From positions 6,218,001 through 6,282,000 of the forward strand of contig NZ_CP011270.1 in assembly GCF_001610835.1 (NCBI RefSeq): 64,000 nt of DNA, in the 5' to 3' direction. This DNA is from Planctomyces sp. SH-PL14 (GTDB lineage: Bacteria; Planctomycetota; Planctomycetia; Planctomycetales; Planctomycetaceae). The first letter of the stretch is position 1, and each line of letters starts with the position of its first letter. Shown here in pieces: positions 17,570 through 27,317 of the stretch. The notes below the pieces were generated by a model. It searched no databases and had not been told where the DNA came from. It saw nothing but the letters and a program-made list of their open reading frames with translations. The translations under genes and the position numbers were made by a program.

Positions 17570-18177
17570 TTACTTAGGTCACGCGAAACGCGCCTGTTCG
17601 GATCTGTGGTCAAAGGTGCCGCCGTGTTGCCAGAAGATGTGGAATCCCTCGCCACTGCCCGCATAACAGCACCGACCCGGAAAGTCGGCCGTTCCGGAAC
17701 AATCGGACCAGCCCCACTTGGAAGCGTCAGGAATCTGGTCAATCTGTCGGCCCGCGAAAAATTGTCCCGAACGAAAGCGATCGCGCGTGGGTACGGGGGC
17801 CCCGTTTTGACGCCTGCATCTGGAAGATCGGTGGCGCGTCGTTCGAAGTCGGAGAAGTGATCGCAGAGCACTGGGAGGGCGAAGCTCCAGCTGAGCCGCA
17901 CCGTTGGCTCCCGCTTCCGATGTGTCCCCCACCGTCTCCTGTTCTTCTCTGTGTCCTCCGTTCCTCTGTGTTTCAAAACTCTTCCGGAAGAAAGAAACAC
18001 AGAGCCGCAGAGATCACGGAGAAGAGGGAGGAGCAGTCCGCCGATGAACAGGGAACACCCTCCCGATGCCCCGTGCTGCGGTGCAAAAGTCTCCGACGCC
18101 GTGCAGAATGAGGGGACGTCGGCTGATGAATGTGGGGCTCCCGGACGCAAGGCGGGAATGGGCGTGGAACCGAGGTG
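17570..18177. other. Intergenic region with no convincing gene
   Basis: Lies between the PilZ gene (minus) and a small membrane protein gene (plus). Short open frames on both strands show no recognisable protein features. The only structure seen is the CTCTGTG-type inverted repeat at 17945-18024. Confidence 0.5.
17945..18024. repeat. CTCTGTGTCC-type imperfect inverted repeat
   Basis: The left arm (17945-17974) is made of CTCTGTGTCC and CCTCTGTGTTT units. The right arm (17994-18024) starts AAACACAGAG and ends CACGGAGAAG, an approximate reverse complement with about seven mismatches over 29 bases. The centre is the perfect palindrome CTTCCGGAAG (17981-17990). Similar phrases occur in intergenic DNA of other environmental bacteria, from memory. 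Possible bidirectional terminator or mobile remnant. Confidence 0.65.
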
Positions 18178-18585
18178 ATGGTGATCCGGTATCTCGTGGC
18201 GCTGATCGTGGCGGCCTTGATCATTGGGGCCGGGGGGGCATTCTGCCTGCAGGTCCGCCGCGAATTCGTCGCGTCCCTGCGGAAGACGCTGGACGAGACC
18301 CCCGGATCGGAGGAGCACGCGGCGGCGCGGGAGGCCGCTCGGAAAACGCTCGATGCCGGCGAGATCCCGAGCGGAGAGTGGGGGCTGGAAGTCTCCGACT
18401 CCGTGATGCGGCGGACCATGATCGCCGACATGCTGTTCGGCCTGTGGCCCTTCTGGGTGCTGCTCGTGACCGGCGGCTGCCTCGGCGCGGCCTGGTGCGC
18501 CGGATGGATCGGCCGCTCCGCGTCCCCCCCGGTGTCCCCGGATGCCGCGGTCTCGTCCCAACTCCCTGTGGCTGACCAACCTTAG
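18178..18585 (+). CDS. Small two-helix membrane protein
   Basis: 135 residues from ATG 18178, preceded by ACCGAGGTG, in preference to the in-frame ATG at 18130. Helix 1 is YLVALIVAALIIGAGGAFCL and helix 2 is LFGLWPFWVLLVTGGCLGAAW. Between them is a charged ~60-residue loop with many Ala, Glu and Arg. No family recognised. It is isolated, with ~500 bp of apparently non-coding DNA downstream. Confidence 0.55.
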   Translation: MVIRYLVALIVAALIIGAGGAFCLQVRREFVASLRKTLDETPGSEEHAAAREAARKTLDAGEIPSGEWGLEVSDSVMRRTMIADMLFGLWPFWVLLVTGGCLGAAWCAGWIGRSASPPVSPDAAVSSQLPVADQP

Positions 18586-19092
18586 TGTCCCATGAACGCG
18601 GAAGAATTCTTCGATTCGTCGTGCCACTGGGCCGGCCGCTCCGCTAGGATTGCCATGTGCGGCTGCGCCCCGGTTCGGGTCTCCTGACCGGGACGGGCCG
18701 CTCGGTGACGACTGCCCGATCGGGGCGGTCCTCTCCGCCCCCTGCCTCCCCCACCCGCCCCCGAATCCGTCGTCCGTTCCTGGCCGCGCAAGACCGGTTG
18801 CATCGATCCTGAGTCCTCGCCAGACGGAACGATCCGTTCGACGGGCACGAATGGCAGGACTGCCCGGTCACTTCGGCGATTCGACCGAAGGACACCGGCT
18901 CCCGACCGCCTTGTGCGTCGGAACGGCCAAGATTCCGAAGTCCGCCTCCGCCCGCCGACGCCCTCCTTCCTGATTTCACTCCCGGCTTGACCGGGACGGT
19001 CCCGCGACGAACCGCCATTCGTCACGGACACGCCGCCGTGAGGTCCGAAGAACGTCGCCGACCGCCGCCAGACGATTCGAAAGCGCCCGCCC
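18586..19092. other. Intergenic region, no gene supported
   Basis: About 500 bp before the RND adaptor gene. A 182-codon minus-strand frame here is Arg/Gly-rich with no signal or domain and is probably a high-GC artefact. The promoter of the RND pump operon is expected in this stretch, but no clear -35/-10 pair was recognised. Confidence 0.45.
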
Positions 19093-20487
19093 ATGAATCC
19101 TGCCGCCCCCGCTCCTCCGTCGACTCCCACTCCGGCCGCCGCCTCGACGCCGGCTCATCCCCCCTCTCCGCCCGCGACCCGCACCCCCGCCGGTGCCATG
19201 AACGGGCATGGGAGTTCGGCCGGAGCGGCCGCGCCTCCTCCGGCGTCGACCCCGGCGACCACGCCTGCTGCGGCTCCGTCTCGGCGAGGATGGCTCGGCT
19301 GGGTCGTGCTGCTCGCCCTGGCGGGCGGGGCCTGGTACGCCCGGCCGTACTGGTATCCACGCGTTCATGCATTACTCGTCCCGGCGGGCCCGAAGGCACC
19401 TCCTCCGCCGCGGGCCGTCCCGATCGTCGCCACCACGGTTCGGGAGCGGGACATCAACCTCTATATCAACGGCCTCGGGACCGTGACTGCCTTCAACACG
19501 GTCACCGTCCGCAGCCGCGTCGCGGGAGAAGTGGTCAAGGTCGCCTTCACGGAGGGGCAGACGGTCAAGGAGGGGGACCTGCTGGTCGAGATCGATCCGC
19601 GGCCGTTCATCGCCGCCCGCGATCAGGCGGCCGGGACGCTCGCTCGCGAGGACGCGAACCTCAGTCTGGCCCAGGTGAACCTGAAGCGGACCGAAGACCT
19701 GATGAAGTCCCAGGCGTCGACGCAGGCGGTTTACGACCAGCAGCTCGCCGCCGTGCAGCAGTCCGAAGCCGCGGTCAAAGTGGCCAAGGCGGCCCTCGAG
19801 AACGCCGAGCTGCAGCTCACCTACTGCCGGATCGTCGCCCCGATCACGGGCCGTATCGGCTTCCGGCTGATCGACAAGGGGAACATCGTCCAGGCGAATG
19901 ACCCCGGTGGGCTGGTCGTCATCACGCAGCTCGACCCGATCACCCTCCAGTTCACGATCCCGCAGGACGACATCCCCCGCGTCCTCGAGCAGATGAACAT
20001 TGAAGGCTCGCTCCAGGTCGATGCCTACGACCGCGACTTCAAACGCAAGCTCGCCACCGGCAAGCTCTCGGCCCTCGACAACCAGGTCGACGCCACGACC
20101 GGGACGCTCCGCCTCAAGGCCACGTTCGAGAACAAGAACCGGGCCCTCTTCCCGAACCAGTTCGTCAACGCCCGCCTGCTCGTGGATGCGGTCGAGAAAG
20201 CGGTCGTCGTCAACACGTCGGCGGTCCAGCGGGGACCGGAGAGCACGTTCGTCTACGTCGTGAAGTCGGACGAGACGGTCGAGCTGCGGAATATCGAACT
20301 CGGCCCGAGCGAAGGGCTCGACACGTCGATCAAGAACGGGCTCAAGGTGGGCGAACTGGTCGTCGTCGACGGCGTCGACAAGCTGACCCCGGGGGCCAAG
20401 GTCCAGTTCCAGGACAAGGCCAGTCCCGCCGGCAAGAAGCCGGCCTCGAAGCCCGGCAACGAGATCGCCGCGGAGAAGAGGACGTAG
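19093..20487 (+). CDS. RND efflux periplasmic adaptor (MdtA/AcrA type)
   Basis: 464 residues. A ~65-residue Pro/Ala/Thr-rich N-terminus precedes a membrane anchor (GWLGWVVLLALAGGAWYA). Then come the MFP domains: lipoyl half (VTVRSRVAGEVVKVAFTEGQ), alpha-helical hairpin, second lipoyl half (CRIVAPITGRIGFRLIDKGN), beta-barrel (ITLQFTIPQDDIPRVLEQM), and a C-terminal membrane-proximal domain ending GELVVVDGVDKLTPGAKV. The ITGRIGFRLIDKGNIV wording is typical of MdtA. It precedes two RND permease genes, as in mdtABC, with 109 bp to the next start. The long Pro/Ala N-terminus is unusual for the family. Confidence 0.92.
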   Translation: MNPAAPAPPSTPTPAAASTPAHPPSPPATRTPAGAMNGHGSSAGAAAPPPASTPATTPAAAPSRRGWLGWVVLLALAGGAWYARPYWYPRVHALLVPAGPKAPPPPRAVPIVATTVRERDINLYINGLGTVTAFNTVTVRSRVAGEVVKVAFTEGQTVKEGDLLVEIDPRPFIAARDQAAGTLAREDANLSLAQVNLKRTEDLMKSQASTQAVYDQQLAAVQQSEAAVKVAKAALENAELQLTYCRIVAPITGRIGFRLIDKGNIVQANDPGGLVVITQLDPITLQFTIPQDDIPRVLEQMNIEGSLQVDAYDRDFKRKLATGKLSALDNQVDATTGTLRLKATFENKNRALFPNQFVNARLLVDAVEKAVVVNTSAVQRGPESTFVYVVKSDETVELRNIELGPSEGLDTSIKNGLKVGELVVVDGVDKLTPGAKVQFQDKASPAGKKPASKPGNEIAAEKRT

Positions 20488-20508
20488 GAGGGATGAGAGT
20501 CGAGGGTT

Positions 20509-20570
20509 GAGGGACGAGGGTCCAACGAACCCGTCGAACACTCCGAGCGTTACCTCCCCGGACCCTCGTC
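20509..20570. repeat. Palindrome between RND adaptor and permease
   Basis: GACGAGGGTCC (20513-20523) is perfectly complementary to GGACCCTCGTC (20560-20570), with a ~36-nt loop. The arms continue into AGGGACGAGGG and CTAGTCCCTAGTCC, which match the short repeat at 12175. No T-run follows, so it is not an obvious terminator. It may stabilise or attenuate the operon mRNA. Confidence 0.7.
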
Positions 20571-20596
20571 GCTAGTCCCTAGTCCTGCTCTCCCCC

Positions 20597-23500
20597 ATGA
20601 ACATCTCCCGCCCCTTCATCCTGCGGCCGGTGGCGACCGTCCTGTTCATGGCGGCAATCCTGATCTCGGGACTGGTCGCCTATCGCGAACTGCCGGTCTC
20701 CGCGCTGCCGCAGGTCGACTACCCGACGATCCAGATCCTGACCTTCTATCCGGGGGCGGGACCGGACGTCGTCGGTTCTTCGATCACGGCGCCGCTCGAA
20801 CGGCAGTTCGGTCAGATCCCCGGCCTGACGCAGATGACCTCCAGCAGCTCGGACGGCTGTTCGGTCATCACGCTCCAGTTCGACCTGAACCTCGACATCG
20901 ACATCGCCGCCCAGCAGGTCCAGGCGGCGATCAACGTCGCCTCGACCTTCCTGCCGCAGGACCTTCCGAACCCGCCCGTCTACACGAAGACCAACCCGGC
21001 CGACTCGCCGATCCTGACGCTTGCGCTCTCGTCCAAGACCCTTCCGCTCTCGAAGGTCCAAGACCTCGCCGATACGCGGCTGGCCCAGAAGATTTCGCAG
21101 CTCAGCGGCGTCGGCCTCGTCAGCATCAGCGGGGGCCAGAAGCCCGCCATCCGGGTCCAGGCCAATCCGACCGCGCTGTCGTCGCTGGGGCTCAATCTGG
21201 AAGACGTGCGGGTCGCGCTGGAGCAGGCGAACGTCAACCAGGCCAAGGGGAGCTTCGACGGACCGCAGCAGACCTACGTCATCGGGGCGAACGACCAGCT
21301 CTTCACGAGCGACCAGTACAAGAAGCTCGTGGTCGCCTACCGCAACGCGGCGCCGGTCGTCCTCTCGGATGTGGCGGACGTCGTCGACGACGTCGAGAAT
21401 CTCCGGCAGGCGGCATGGATGAACGACACCCCCGCGGTGGTCGTGAACATCCAGCGACAGCCGGGGGCGAACATCATCGAGGTGGTCGACCGCGTGAAGG
21501 CTCTCCTGCCGCAGCTCCGGGATTCGCTCCCCGCCGCGGTCAGCGTCGACATCCTGACCGACCGGACCTTCACGATCCGGGCCTCGGTCCACGACGTCCA
21601 GTTCGAGCTCGTCCTGACGATCGGGCTCGTCGTCATGGTCATGTTCGTGTTCCTGCGGAACATCCCCGCCACGATCATCCCCAGCGTCGCGGTCCCGCTG
21701 TCGCTCGTCGGGACGTTCGGCGTCATGTACCTGCTCGGCTACAGCCTCAACAACCTGACGCTGATGGCCCTCACGATCTCGACCGGCTTCGTCGTCGACG
21801 ACGCGATCGTGATGATCGAGAACATCATGCGGTACATCGAGGCGGGGGAGCATCCGCTTCCGGCGTCGCTCAAGGGAGCCCAGGAGATCGGCTTCACGAT
21901 CGTCTCGCTGAGCGTTTCGCTCATCGCGGTGCTGATTCCCTTGCTCTTCATGGGGGACATCGTCGGGCGGCTCTTCCGCGAGTTCGCCGTGACGCTGAGC
22001 GTCACGATCCTCGTCTCGGCGGTCGTCTCACTGACCCTGACTCCCATGATGTGCGCCCGGTTCCTCAAGCACACGCACCCGGAAGATCACGGCTGGATGT
22101 ACCGCACGTCCGAAGCGACCTTCGAGGCGATCATCCGCTGGTACGGGGCGACCCTCCGCTGGGTCCTGCGGCATCAGGCCGGGACGATGGTGGTCGCCGT
22201 CCTGACGCTCGTCGCCACCGGGTATCTCTACGTCATCACCCCCAAGGGCTTCTTCCCGGTCCAGGACACGGGCGTCATCCTGGGGATCTCCGAGGCGCCG
22301 CAGGACATCTCGTTCCAGGCCATGAAGGAGCGGCAGCTCGCCCTGAACCGGGTCATCCTGGAAGACCCCGCGGTCGACAGCCTGTCGAGCTTCATCGGGA
22401 TCGACGGCACGAACACGACGATCAACAGCGGCCGGATCCAGATCAACCTCAAGTCGCTCGAACACCGCAGCGAGCACGCCCTGGCGATCATCCGCCGCCT
22501 CCAGCCGAAGCTCGAAGAAGTCAGCGGCATCCGCCTGTATCTCCAGCCGGTCCAGGACCTCTCGGTCGAGACCCGCGTCAGCCGGACGCAATACCAGTAC
22601 AGCCTCGAGACACCGAGCTCCGACGAGCTGGAGGAGTGGAGTCCCAAGTTCGTCGCCGCTCTCCGGCAGCTTCCCGAGCTCCGCGACGTGGCGAGCGACC
22701 AGCTTGAATCGGGACTCCAGGCCCACGTCGTGATCGACCGCGACACCGCCTCGCGGCTGGGGATCACGCCGCGGATGGTCGACGACGCCCTGTACGACGC
22801 CTTCGGGCAGCGGCAGGTTTCGATCATGTTCACGCAGCTCAACCAGTACCGCGTGATCCTGGAGGTGAAGCCGGAGTTCCGCAGCGGTCCCGCCGACATG
22901 GGGAACCTCTACGTGAAGCCCGCCCTCGGCGGCGTGACCCCCCTCAGCTCCTTCACCCGCGTCGAACAGCGGACCGCGCCGCTCACCGTGAACCACCAGG
23001 GACAGTTCCCGGTCGTGACGGTCTCGTTCAACCTCGCCCCCGGTGTCTCGCTCGGCGAGGCGGTCGAGGCGATCCACCGGGCGAAGGAAGAGATTCAGCT
23101 CCCGCCGAGCATCGTCGGCAAGTTCCAGGGGACCGCCGAAGCGTTCCAGGCCTCGCTCCGAAGCACGCCGCTCCTGATCCTCGCGGCCCTCGTCACCGTC
23201 TACATCGTGCTCGGGGTGCTCTACGAGAGCTACATCCACCCGATCACGATCCTCTCGACCCTTCCGTCCGCCGGCGTCGGGGCGCTCCTGGCGCTGCTCA
23301 TCTACCGGATGGACCTGAGCGTCATCGCGCTGATCGGGATCATCCTCCTGATCGGGATCGTGAAGAAGAACGCGATCATGATGATCGACTTCGCGCTCGA
23401 GGCGCAGCGGAACCAGGGGATGTCTCCCTACGACGCGATCTACCAGGCGTGCCTCCTGCGGTTCCGCCCGATCATGATGACCACCCTCGCGGCTCTCTTC

Positions 23501-23755
23501 GGCGGTGTCCCGCTGGCCCTCGGAGCGGGGGTCGGCTCCGAGCTCCGCCGCCCGCTGGGGATCACGATCATCGGCGGCCTCCTCTTCAGCCAGGTCCTGA
23601 CGCTCTATACGACGCCGGTCATCTACCTCTGGTTCGACTGGCTGGCGGCCAAGCTCGGCCTCCCGAGCCCGTCCGATTCGATGATGGCTCAGGAACAGGC
23701 GGAAGAGTCCCATACCCCGCCGGCCGAGCATCACGAGATGGAGCTGGTGCACTGA
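20597..23755 (+). CDS. RND multidrug efflux permease, MdtB-like
   Basis: 1052 residues, the normal length for the HAE1 family with 12 TM helices and two large periplasmic loops. It begins [20 protein letters not shown]. The proton-relay pair is Asp401-Asp402 in [15 protein letters not shown]. The TM10 lysine is in [12 protein letters not shown]. The [21 protein letters not shown] motif near the end is typical. It should export hydrophobic compounds from the periplasm using proton influx. The next gene is a second permease, 49 bp downstream, and the pair resembles MdtB/MdtC, which assemble as a 2:1 heterotrimer. No outer-membrane channel gene is adjacent. Confidence 0.94.
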   Translation: MNISRPFILRPVATVLFMAAILISGLVAYRELPVSALPQVDYPTIQILTFYPGAGPDVVGSSITAPLERQFGQIPGLTQMTSSSSDGCSVITLQFDLNLDIDIAAQQVQAAINVASTFLPQDLPNPPVYTKTNPADSPILTLALSSKTLPLSKVQDLADTRLAQKISQLSGVGLVSISGGQKPAIRVQANPTALSSLGLNLEDVRVALEQANVNQAKGSFDGPQQTYVIGANDQLFTSDQYKKLVVAYRNAAPVVLSDVADVVDDVENLRQAAWMNDTPAVVVNIQRQPGANIIEVVDRVKALLPQLRDSLPAAVSVDILTDRTFTIRASVHDVQFELVLTIGLVVMVMFVFLRNIPATIIPSVAVPLSLVGTFGVMYLLGYSLNNLTLMALTISTGFVVDDAIVMIENIMRYIEAGEHPLPASLKGAQEIGFTIVSLSVSLIAVLIPLLFMGDIVGRLFREFAVTLSVTILVSAVVSLTLTPMMCARFLKHTHPEDHGWMYRTSEATFEAIIRWYGATLRWVLRHQAGTMVVAVLTLVATGYLYVITPKGFFPVQDTGVILGISEAPQDISFQAMKERQLALNRVILEDPAVDSLSSFIGIDGTNTTINSGRIQINLKSLEHRSEHALAIIRRLQPKLEEVSGIRLYLQPVQDLSVETRVSRTQYQYSLETPSSDELEEWSPKFVAALRQLPELRDVASDQLESGLQAHVVIDRDTASRLGITPRMVDDALYDAFGQRQVSIMFTQLNQYRVILEVKPEFRSGPADMGNLYVKPALGGVTPLSSFTRVEQRTAPLTVNHQGQFPVVTVSFNLAPGVSLGEAVEAIHRAKEEIQLPPSIVGKFQGTAEAFQASLRSTPLLILAALVTVYIVLGVLYESYIHPITILSTLPSAGVGALLALLIYRMDLSVIALIGIILLIGIVKKNAIMMIDFALEAQRNQGMSPYDAIYQACLLRFRPIMMTTLAALFGGVPLALGAGVGSELRRPLGITIIGGLLFSQVLTLYTTPVIYLWFDWLAAKLGLPSPSDSMMAQEQAEESHTPPAEHHEMELVH

Positions 23756-23804
23756 TGGGAGCCATGCCGCACAACGCCGGGACGAAACGCGGGGGGATTT
23801 CGCC

Positions 23805-26800
23805 ATGAACCTCTCCCGTCCCTTCATCCTCCGGCCCGTCGCGACGACGCTGCTGACCGTGGCGCTCACGCTGACCGGCATCCTGGGCTACGGTCTCCTG
23901 CCGATCTCTCCGCTGCCGCAGGTCGACTTTCCGACGATCTCGGTCAGCGCCAGCCTTCCCGGCGCCAATCCGGAGACGATGGCCTCCGCAGTCGCGACGC
24001 CGCTCGAGCGGCAGTTCGGGCGGATCGCCGGCGTCACCGAGATGACCTCGACGAGCTCGCTCGGTTCGGCCGGGATCACGCTCCAGTTCGATCTCGATCG
24101 GGACGTCAACGCCGCCGCCCGCGACGTCCAGGCGGCGATCAACGCGGCCCGTAGCCAGCTCCCGGCGAACCTGCCGAACAACCCGTCGTACCGCAAAGTG
24201 AATCCGGCCGACGCGCCGATCATGATGCTGTCGCTGATGTCGAAGACGTACACCAAGCCGCAGATGTACGATGTCGCGACGACGATCCTCTCGCAGAAGC
24301 TCTCGCAGGTGACCGGCGTCGGCCAGGTCTTCGTCGGCGGGGGCTCCGCCTCGGCGGTCCGGGTCGACCTCAACCCGACGGTCCTCAATCACCTCGGCGT
24401 GAGTCTGGAAGAAGTCCGTGCCGCTCTCTCGAACGCGAACGCCAATCGGCCCAAAGGGAACATCGAGGGCTCGGGGCGGAAGTGGTCGATCAGCTCGACC
24501 GACCAGCTTCTGGAAGCCAAGCAGTACCGGCCGCTGATCGTCGCCTACCGCAACGGAGCGGCGATCCGGCTGGAGGATGTCGCGGCGGTCGAGGACTCGG
24601 TCGAGGACATCCGGGCCTTTGGTCTCACCGACGGCGAGCCGGCGATCACGATGCTGATCTTCCGTCAGCCCGGCGCGAACATCATCAAGACGGTCGACGC
24701 GATCCACGCCCTGATCCCGCAGCTCGAGGCCCAGATCCCGGCCGACATCGAGGTCCGGGTCACGATGGACCGCACGGCGACGATCCGCGGCTCGCTGCAC
24801 GACATGCAGTTCACGCTCGTGCTGTCGGTGTTCCTCGTGATCCTCGTCGTGTTCGTCTTCCTGCGGGACGTGCGGTCGACGCTCATCCCCAGCGTCGCCG
24901 TGCCTGTCTCGCTCGTGTCGACGTTCGGGGTCATGTACCTGTTCGACTACAGCCTCGACAACCTGTCGCTGATGGCCCTGACGATCGCCACGGGCTTCGT
25001 GGTGGACGATGCGATCGTCGTGGTCGAGAACATCAGCCGGCACCTCGATGAAGGGGTTCCTCCGATCCACGCGGCGCTCCTCGGCGCCAAGGAGATCGGC
25101 TTCACGGTCCTCTCGATCAGCGTCTCGCTCATCGCGGTCTTCATCCCGATCCTGATGATGAGCGGGATCGTGGGGCGGCTGTTCCGCGAGTTCGCCGTGA
25201 CGCTCTCGGCTTCGATCCTCATTTCGCTCGTCGTCTCGCTGACGACGACGCCGATGCTCTGCGCCCTGTTCCTGAAGCCGGTCGACCCGACGAATCGCGG
25301 GAAGCTCTACCGGATCAGCGAGCGCTTCTTCGACGGCATCCTGGGACTCTACGAGTGGACCCTCCGGGGCGTCCTGCGGCACCAGTGGGTGACGCTCCTG
25401 GTGACGATCGGGACGGTGGCTCTCACCTGTTACCTGTACGTCATTATCCCCAAGGGCTTCTTCCCGCAGCAGGACATCGGCCGGCTGGGAGGGAACATCG
25501 TCGCGGACCAGGACACGTCGTCGCAGGTGATGCAGTCGCTCGTGCGAAAATTCTCCGCGGCCATCATGGAGGATCCGGCGGTCTCCGGGGTCTCGGTCTC
25601 GACCGGCTCGTTCGGTGGCGGCGGGGGCTCGAACCAGGCCCGGATGTTCGTCACGCTCAAGCCGCTTCGCGAACGGCAGATCAGCGCGGATGACGTGGTG
25701 GTCCGGCTGCGGGGGAAGCTGGCCCGCGTTCCCGGGGGGACTCTGTTCCTTCAGGCGATGCAGGACCTGCGGGTCGGCGGACGTTCGAGCAATGCTCAGT
25801 ATCAGTACACGCTTCGGGGGGCGTCGGTCGCGGAGCTGACCGAATGGGTGCCTCTCGTCGCGGGCGAGATGCGGAAGATCCCCGGGCTCGTCGACCTGAA
25901 CTCCGACCAGCAGGACCGCGGACTCCAGACGCGGCTGGAGATCGACCGGGCGACCGCCGCGCGGCTCGGGATCAACATCGCGACGATCGACAACACGCTC
26001 TATGACGCGTTCGGCCAGCGTCCCGTTTCGACGATGTACCGGGCGCTCAACCAGTACCGCGTCGTGATGCAGTTCAAGCCGGAGTTTGCCCAGGGGCCTG
26101 CGGACCTGCGCCACATCTACATCAAGTCCCCCGGCAACACGCAGGTTCCGCTGAGCGATCTTTACGAGGAGAAGGTCCGCAACAGTTCGCTTTCGGTGGC
26201 TCACTCGGGGCAGTTCCCGTCGGCGACGGTTTCGTTCAATCTCGCCAAGGGGACTTCGCTGAGCGCGATCGTTCCCGAGGTGGAGGAGATCGCGCGGCGT
26301 CTTGGGCTGCCGCAGAGCATCCAGGGGCAGTTTTCAGGGACGGCCCAGGCGTTTCAGGACTCGTTGCGGACGCAGCCGTTCCTGATTCTGGCGGCTCTTG
26401 TGGCTGTCTACATCGTGCTGGGGATCCTGTACGAGAGTTACATCCATCCGCTGACGATTCTGTCGACGCTCCCTTCGGCCGGAGTCGGGGCGCTCCTGGC
26501 ACTGATGTTGTGCGGGATGGAGCTGAACGTGATGGGGTTGATCGGGATTCTGCTTCTGATCGGGATCGTGAAGAAGAATGCGATCATGATGATCGATGTG
26601 GCGCTGGAGTCGGAGCGGAACAAGGGGCTGCCTTCGGAGCAGGCGATCTTTGAGGCGTGTCTGTTGCGGTTCCGGCCGATCACGATGACGACCTTGGCGG
26701 CGCTGCTGGGGGGGATTCCCTTGGCGATCGGGGTGGGCGAGGGGGCGGAGCTGCGGCAGCCGCTGGGGATTGCGATTGTGGGTGGGCTGATTTTCAGCCA

Positions 26801-26927
26801 GATGCTGACGCTGTATACGACGCCGGTGGTGTATTTGTTTCTGGATCGGTTGAGTCGGAACAATCGGAAGTTGCCGGCGGTGGCGGTGGAGGGCGTGCGG
26901 CCGGAACCGGTGTTGGGGGCGGGATAA
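23805..26927 (+). CDS. RND multidrug efflux permease, MdtC-like
   Basis: 1040 residues with the same layout as the preceding gene, to which it is strongly related throughout ([20 protein letters not shown] start; Asp401-Asp402 in [48 protein letters not shown]). In the MdtBC model only one of the two subunits needs a functional proton relay. Here both keep the Asp pair and the Lys, so sequence alone does not tell which is catalytic. Codon usage shifts to G- and T-ending codons in the last ~600 bp, which abut an E330 element 13 bp after the stop. Confidence 0.94.
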   Translation: MNLSRPFILRPVATTLLTVALTLTGILGYGLLPISPLPQVDFPTISVSASLPGANPETMASAVATPLERQFGRIAGVTEMTSTSSLGSAGITLQFDLDRDVNAAARDVQAAINAARSQLPANLPNNPSYRKVNPADAPIMMLSLMSKTYTKPQMYDVATTILSQKLSQVTGVGQVFVGGGSASAVRVDLNPTVLNHLGVSLEEVRAALSNANANRPKGNIEGSGRKWSISSTDQLLEAKQYRPLIVAYRNGAAIRLEDVAAVEDSVEDIRAFGLTDGEPAITMLIFRQPGANIIKTVDAIHALIPQLEAQIPADIEVRVTMDRTATIRGSLHDMQFTLVLSVFLVILVVFVFLRDVRSTLIPSVAVPVSLVSTFGVMYLFDYSLDNLSLMALTIATGFVVDDAIVVVENISRHLDEGVPPIHAALLGAKEIGFTVLSISVSLIAVFIPILMMSGIVGRLFREFAVTLSASILISLVVSLTTTPMLCALFLKPVDPTNRGKLYRISERFFDGILGLYEWTLRGVLRHQWVTLLVTIGTVALTCYLYVIIPKGFFPQQDIGRLGGNIVADQDTSSQVMQSLVRKFSAAIMEDPAVSGVSVSTGSFGGGGGSNQARMFVTLKPLRERQISADDVVVRLRGKLARVPGGTLFLQAMQDLRVGGRSSNAQYQYTLRGASVAELTEWVPLVAGEMRKIPGLVDLNSDQQDRGLQTRLEIDRATAARLGINIATIDNTLYDAFGQRPVSTMYRALNQYRVVMQFKPEFAQGPADLRHIYIKSPGNTQVPLSDLYEEKVRNSSLSVAHSGQFPSATVSFNLAKGTSLSAIVPEVEEIARRLGLPQSIQGQFSGTAQAFQDSLRTQPFLILAALVAVYIVLGILYESYIHPLTILSTLPSAGVGALLALMLCGMELNVMGLIGILLLIGIVKKNAIMMIDVALESERNKGLPSEQAIFEACLLRFRPITMTTLAALLGGIPLAIGVGEGAELRQPLGIAIVGGLIFSQMLTLYTTPVVYLFLDRLSRNNRKLPAVAVEGVRPEPVLGAG

Positions 26928-26940
26928 GGCACGTCGAACG

Positions 26941-27278
26941 ACGTCCCTGCCGGCGCAGCTTCCATAGCTCAAACCCATCGTGCGACGGCCACTGGGGTCA
27001 AGGGGGCCTCGCCCCCTTGCCGCCGGAGGCACTCCTGTGAGGAACCGTGGTACACAACGGACATCCGCTTTGTGGTACCCGCGTTGAGGACTCCCTCACA
27101 TCACACCGCTGGCTTTGCAATCCCCGCGGGTTGGTGAGGGGGCATACGACACGGTGTCCGCGTTTGGACACGGCGCGCTTCAGACATCTCCCGACGGCCA
27201 GGCCTCCGGCGGGCAAAGGGCCAAGAAAAACAACCCAGGCCCCTCTGCACTCCCCACCAGGGTACCCCTGGACCCGGT
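26941..27278 (+). repeat. E330 dispersed element, copy 4
   Basis: A full forward copy. The left end is CCTGCCGGCGCAGC, then GCTCAAACCCATCGTGCGAC, a short-loop left hairpin, GAGGAACCGTGGTACACAAC, CCCCGCGGGTTGGTGAGGGG, and the central GTGTCC...GGACAC hairpin. TTCAGACATCTCCCGACGG, a right hairpin with the long loop (CAAGAAAAACAACCCAGG) and ACCCCTGGACCCGG complete it. It begins 13 bp after the RND permease stop. Confidence 0.92.
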
Positions 27279-27317
27279 CGGAGTGGCGGCGATAGGGAGG
27301 GCCGCTAAGCTCTCCTG

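Noticed and set aside
18582..19130. A 182-codon minus-strand frame upstream of the RND adaptor
   Set aside because: Gly/Arg/Ser-rich, no signal, domain or Shine-Dalgarno; it overlaps the adaptor start region.
23619..26204. An 861-codon minus-strand open frame opposite the second RND permease
   Set aside because: Antisense shadow of a gene with full RND motifs; no domain or start signal.
27047..27295. Possible ~80-codon gene inside E330 (also open in several other copies)
   Set aside because: The frame is not preserved: copies such as 47466 and 14606 shift or break it, and the sequence similarity is best explained by conserved hairpins rather than codons.
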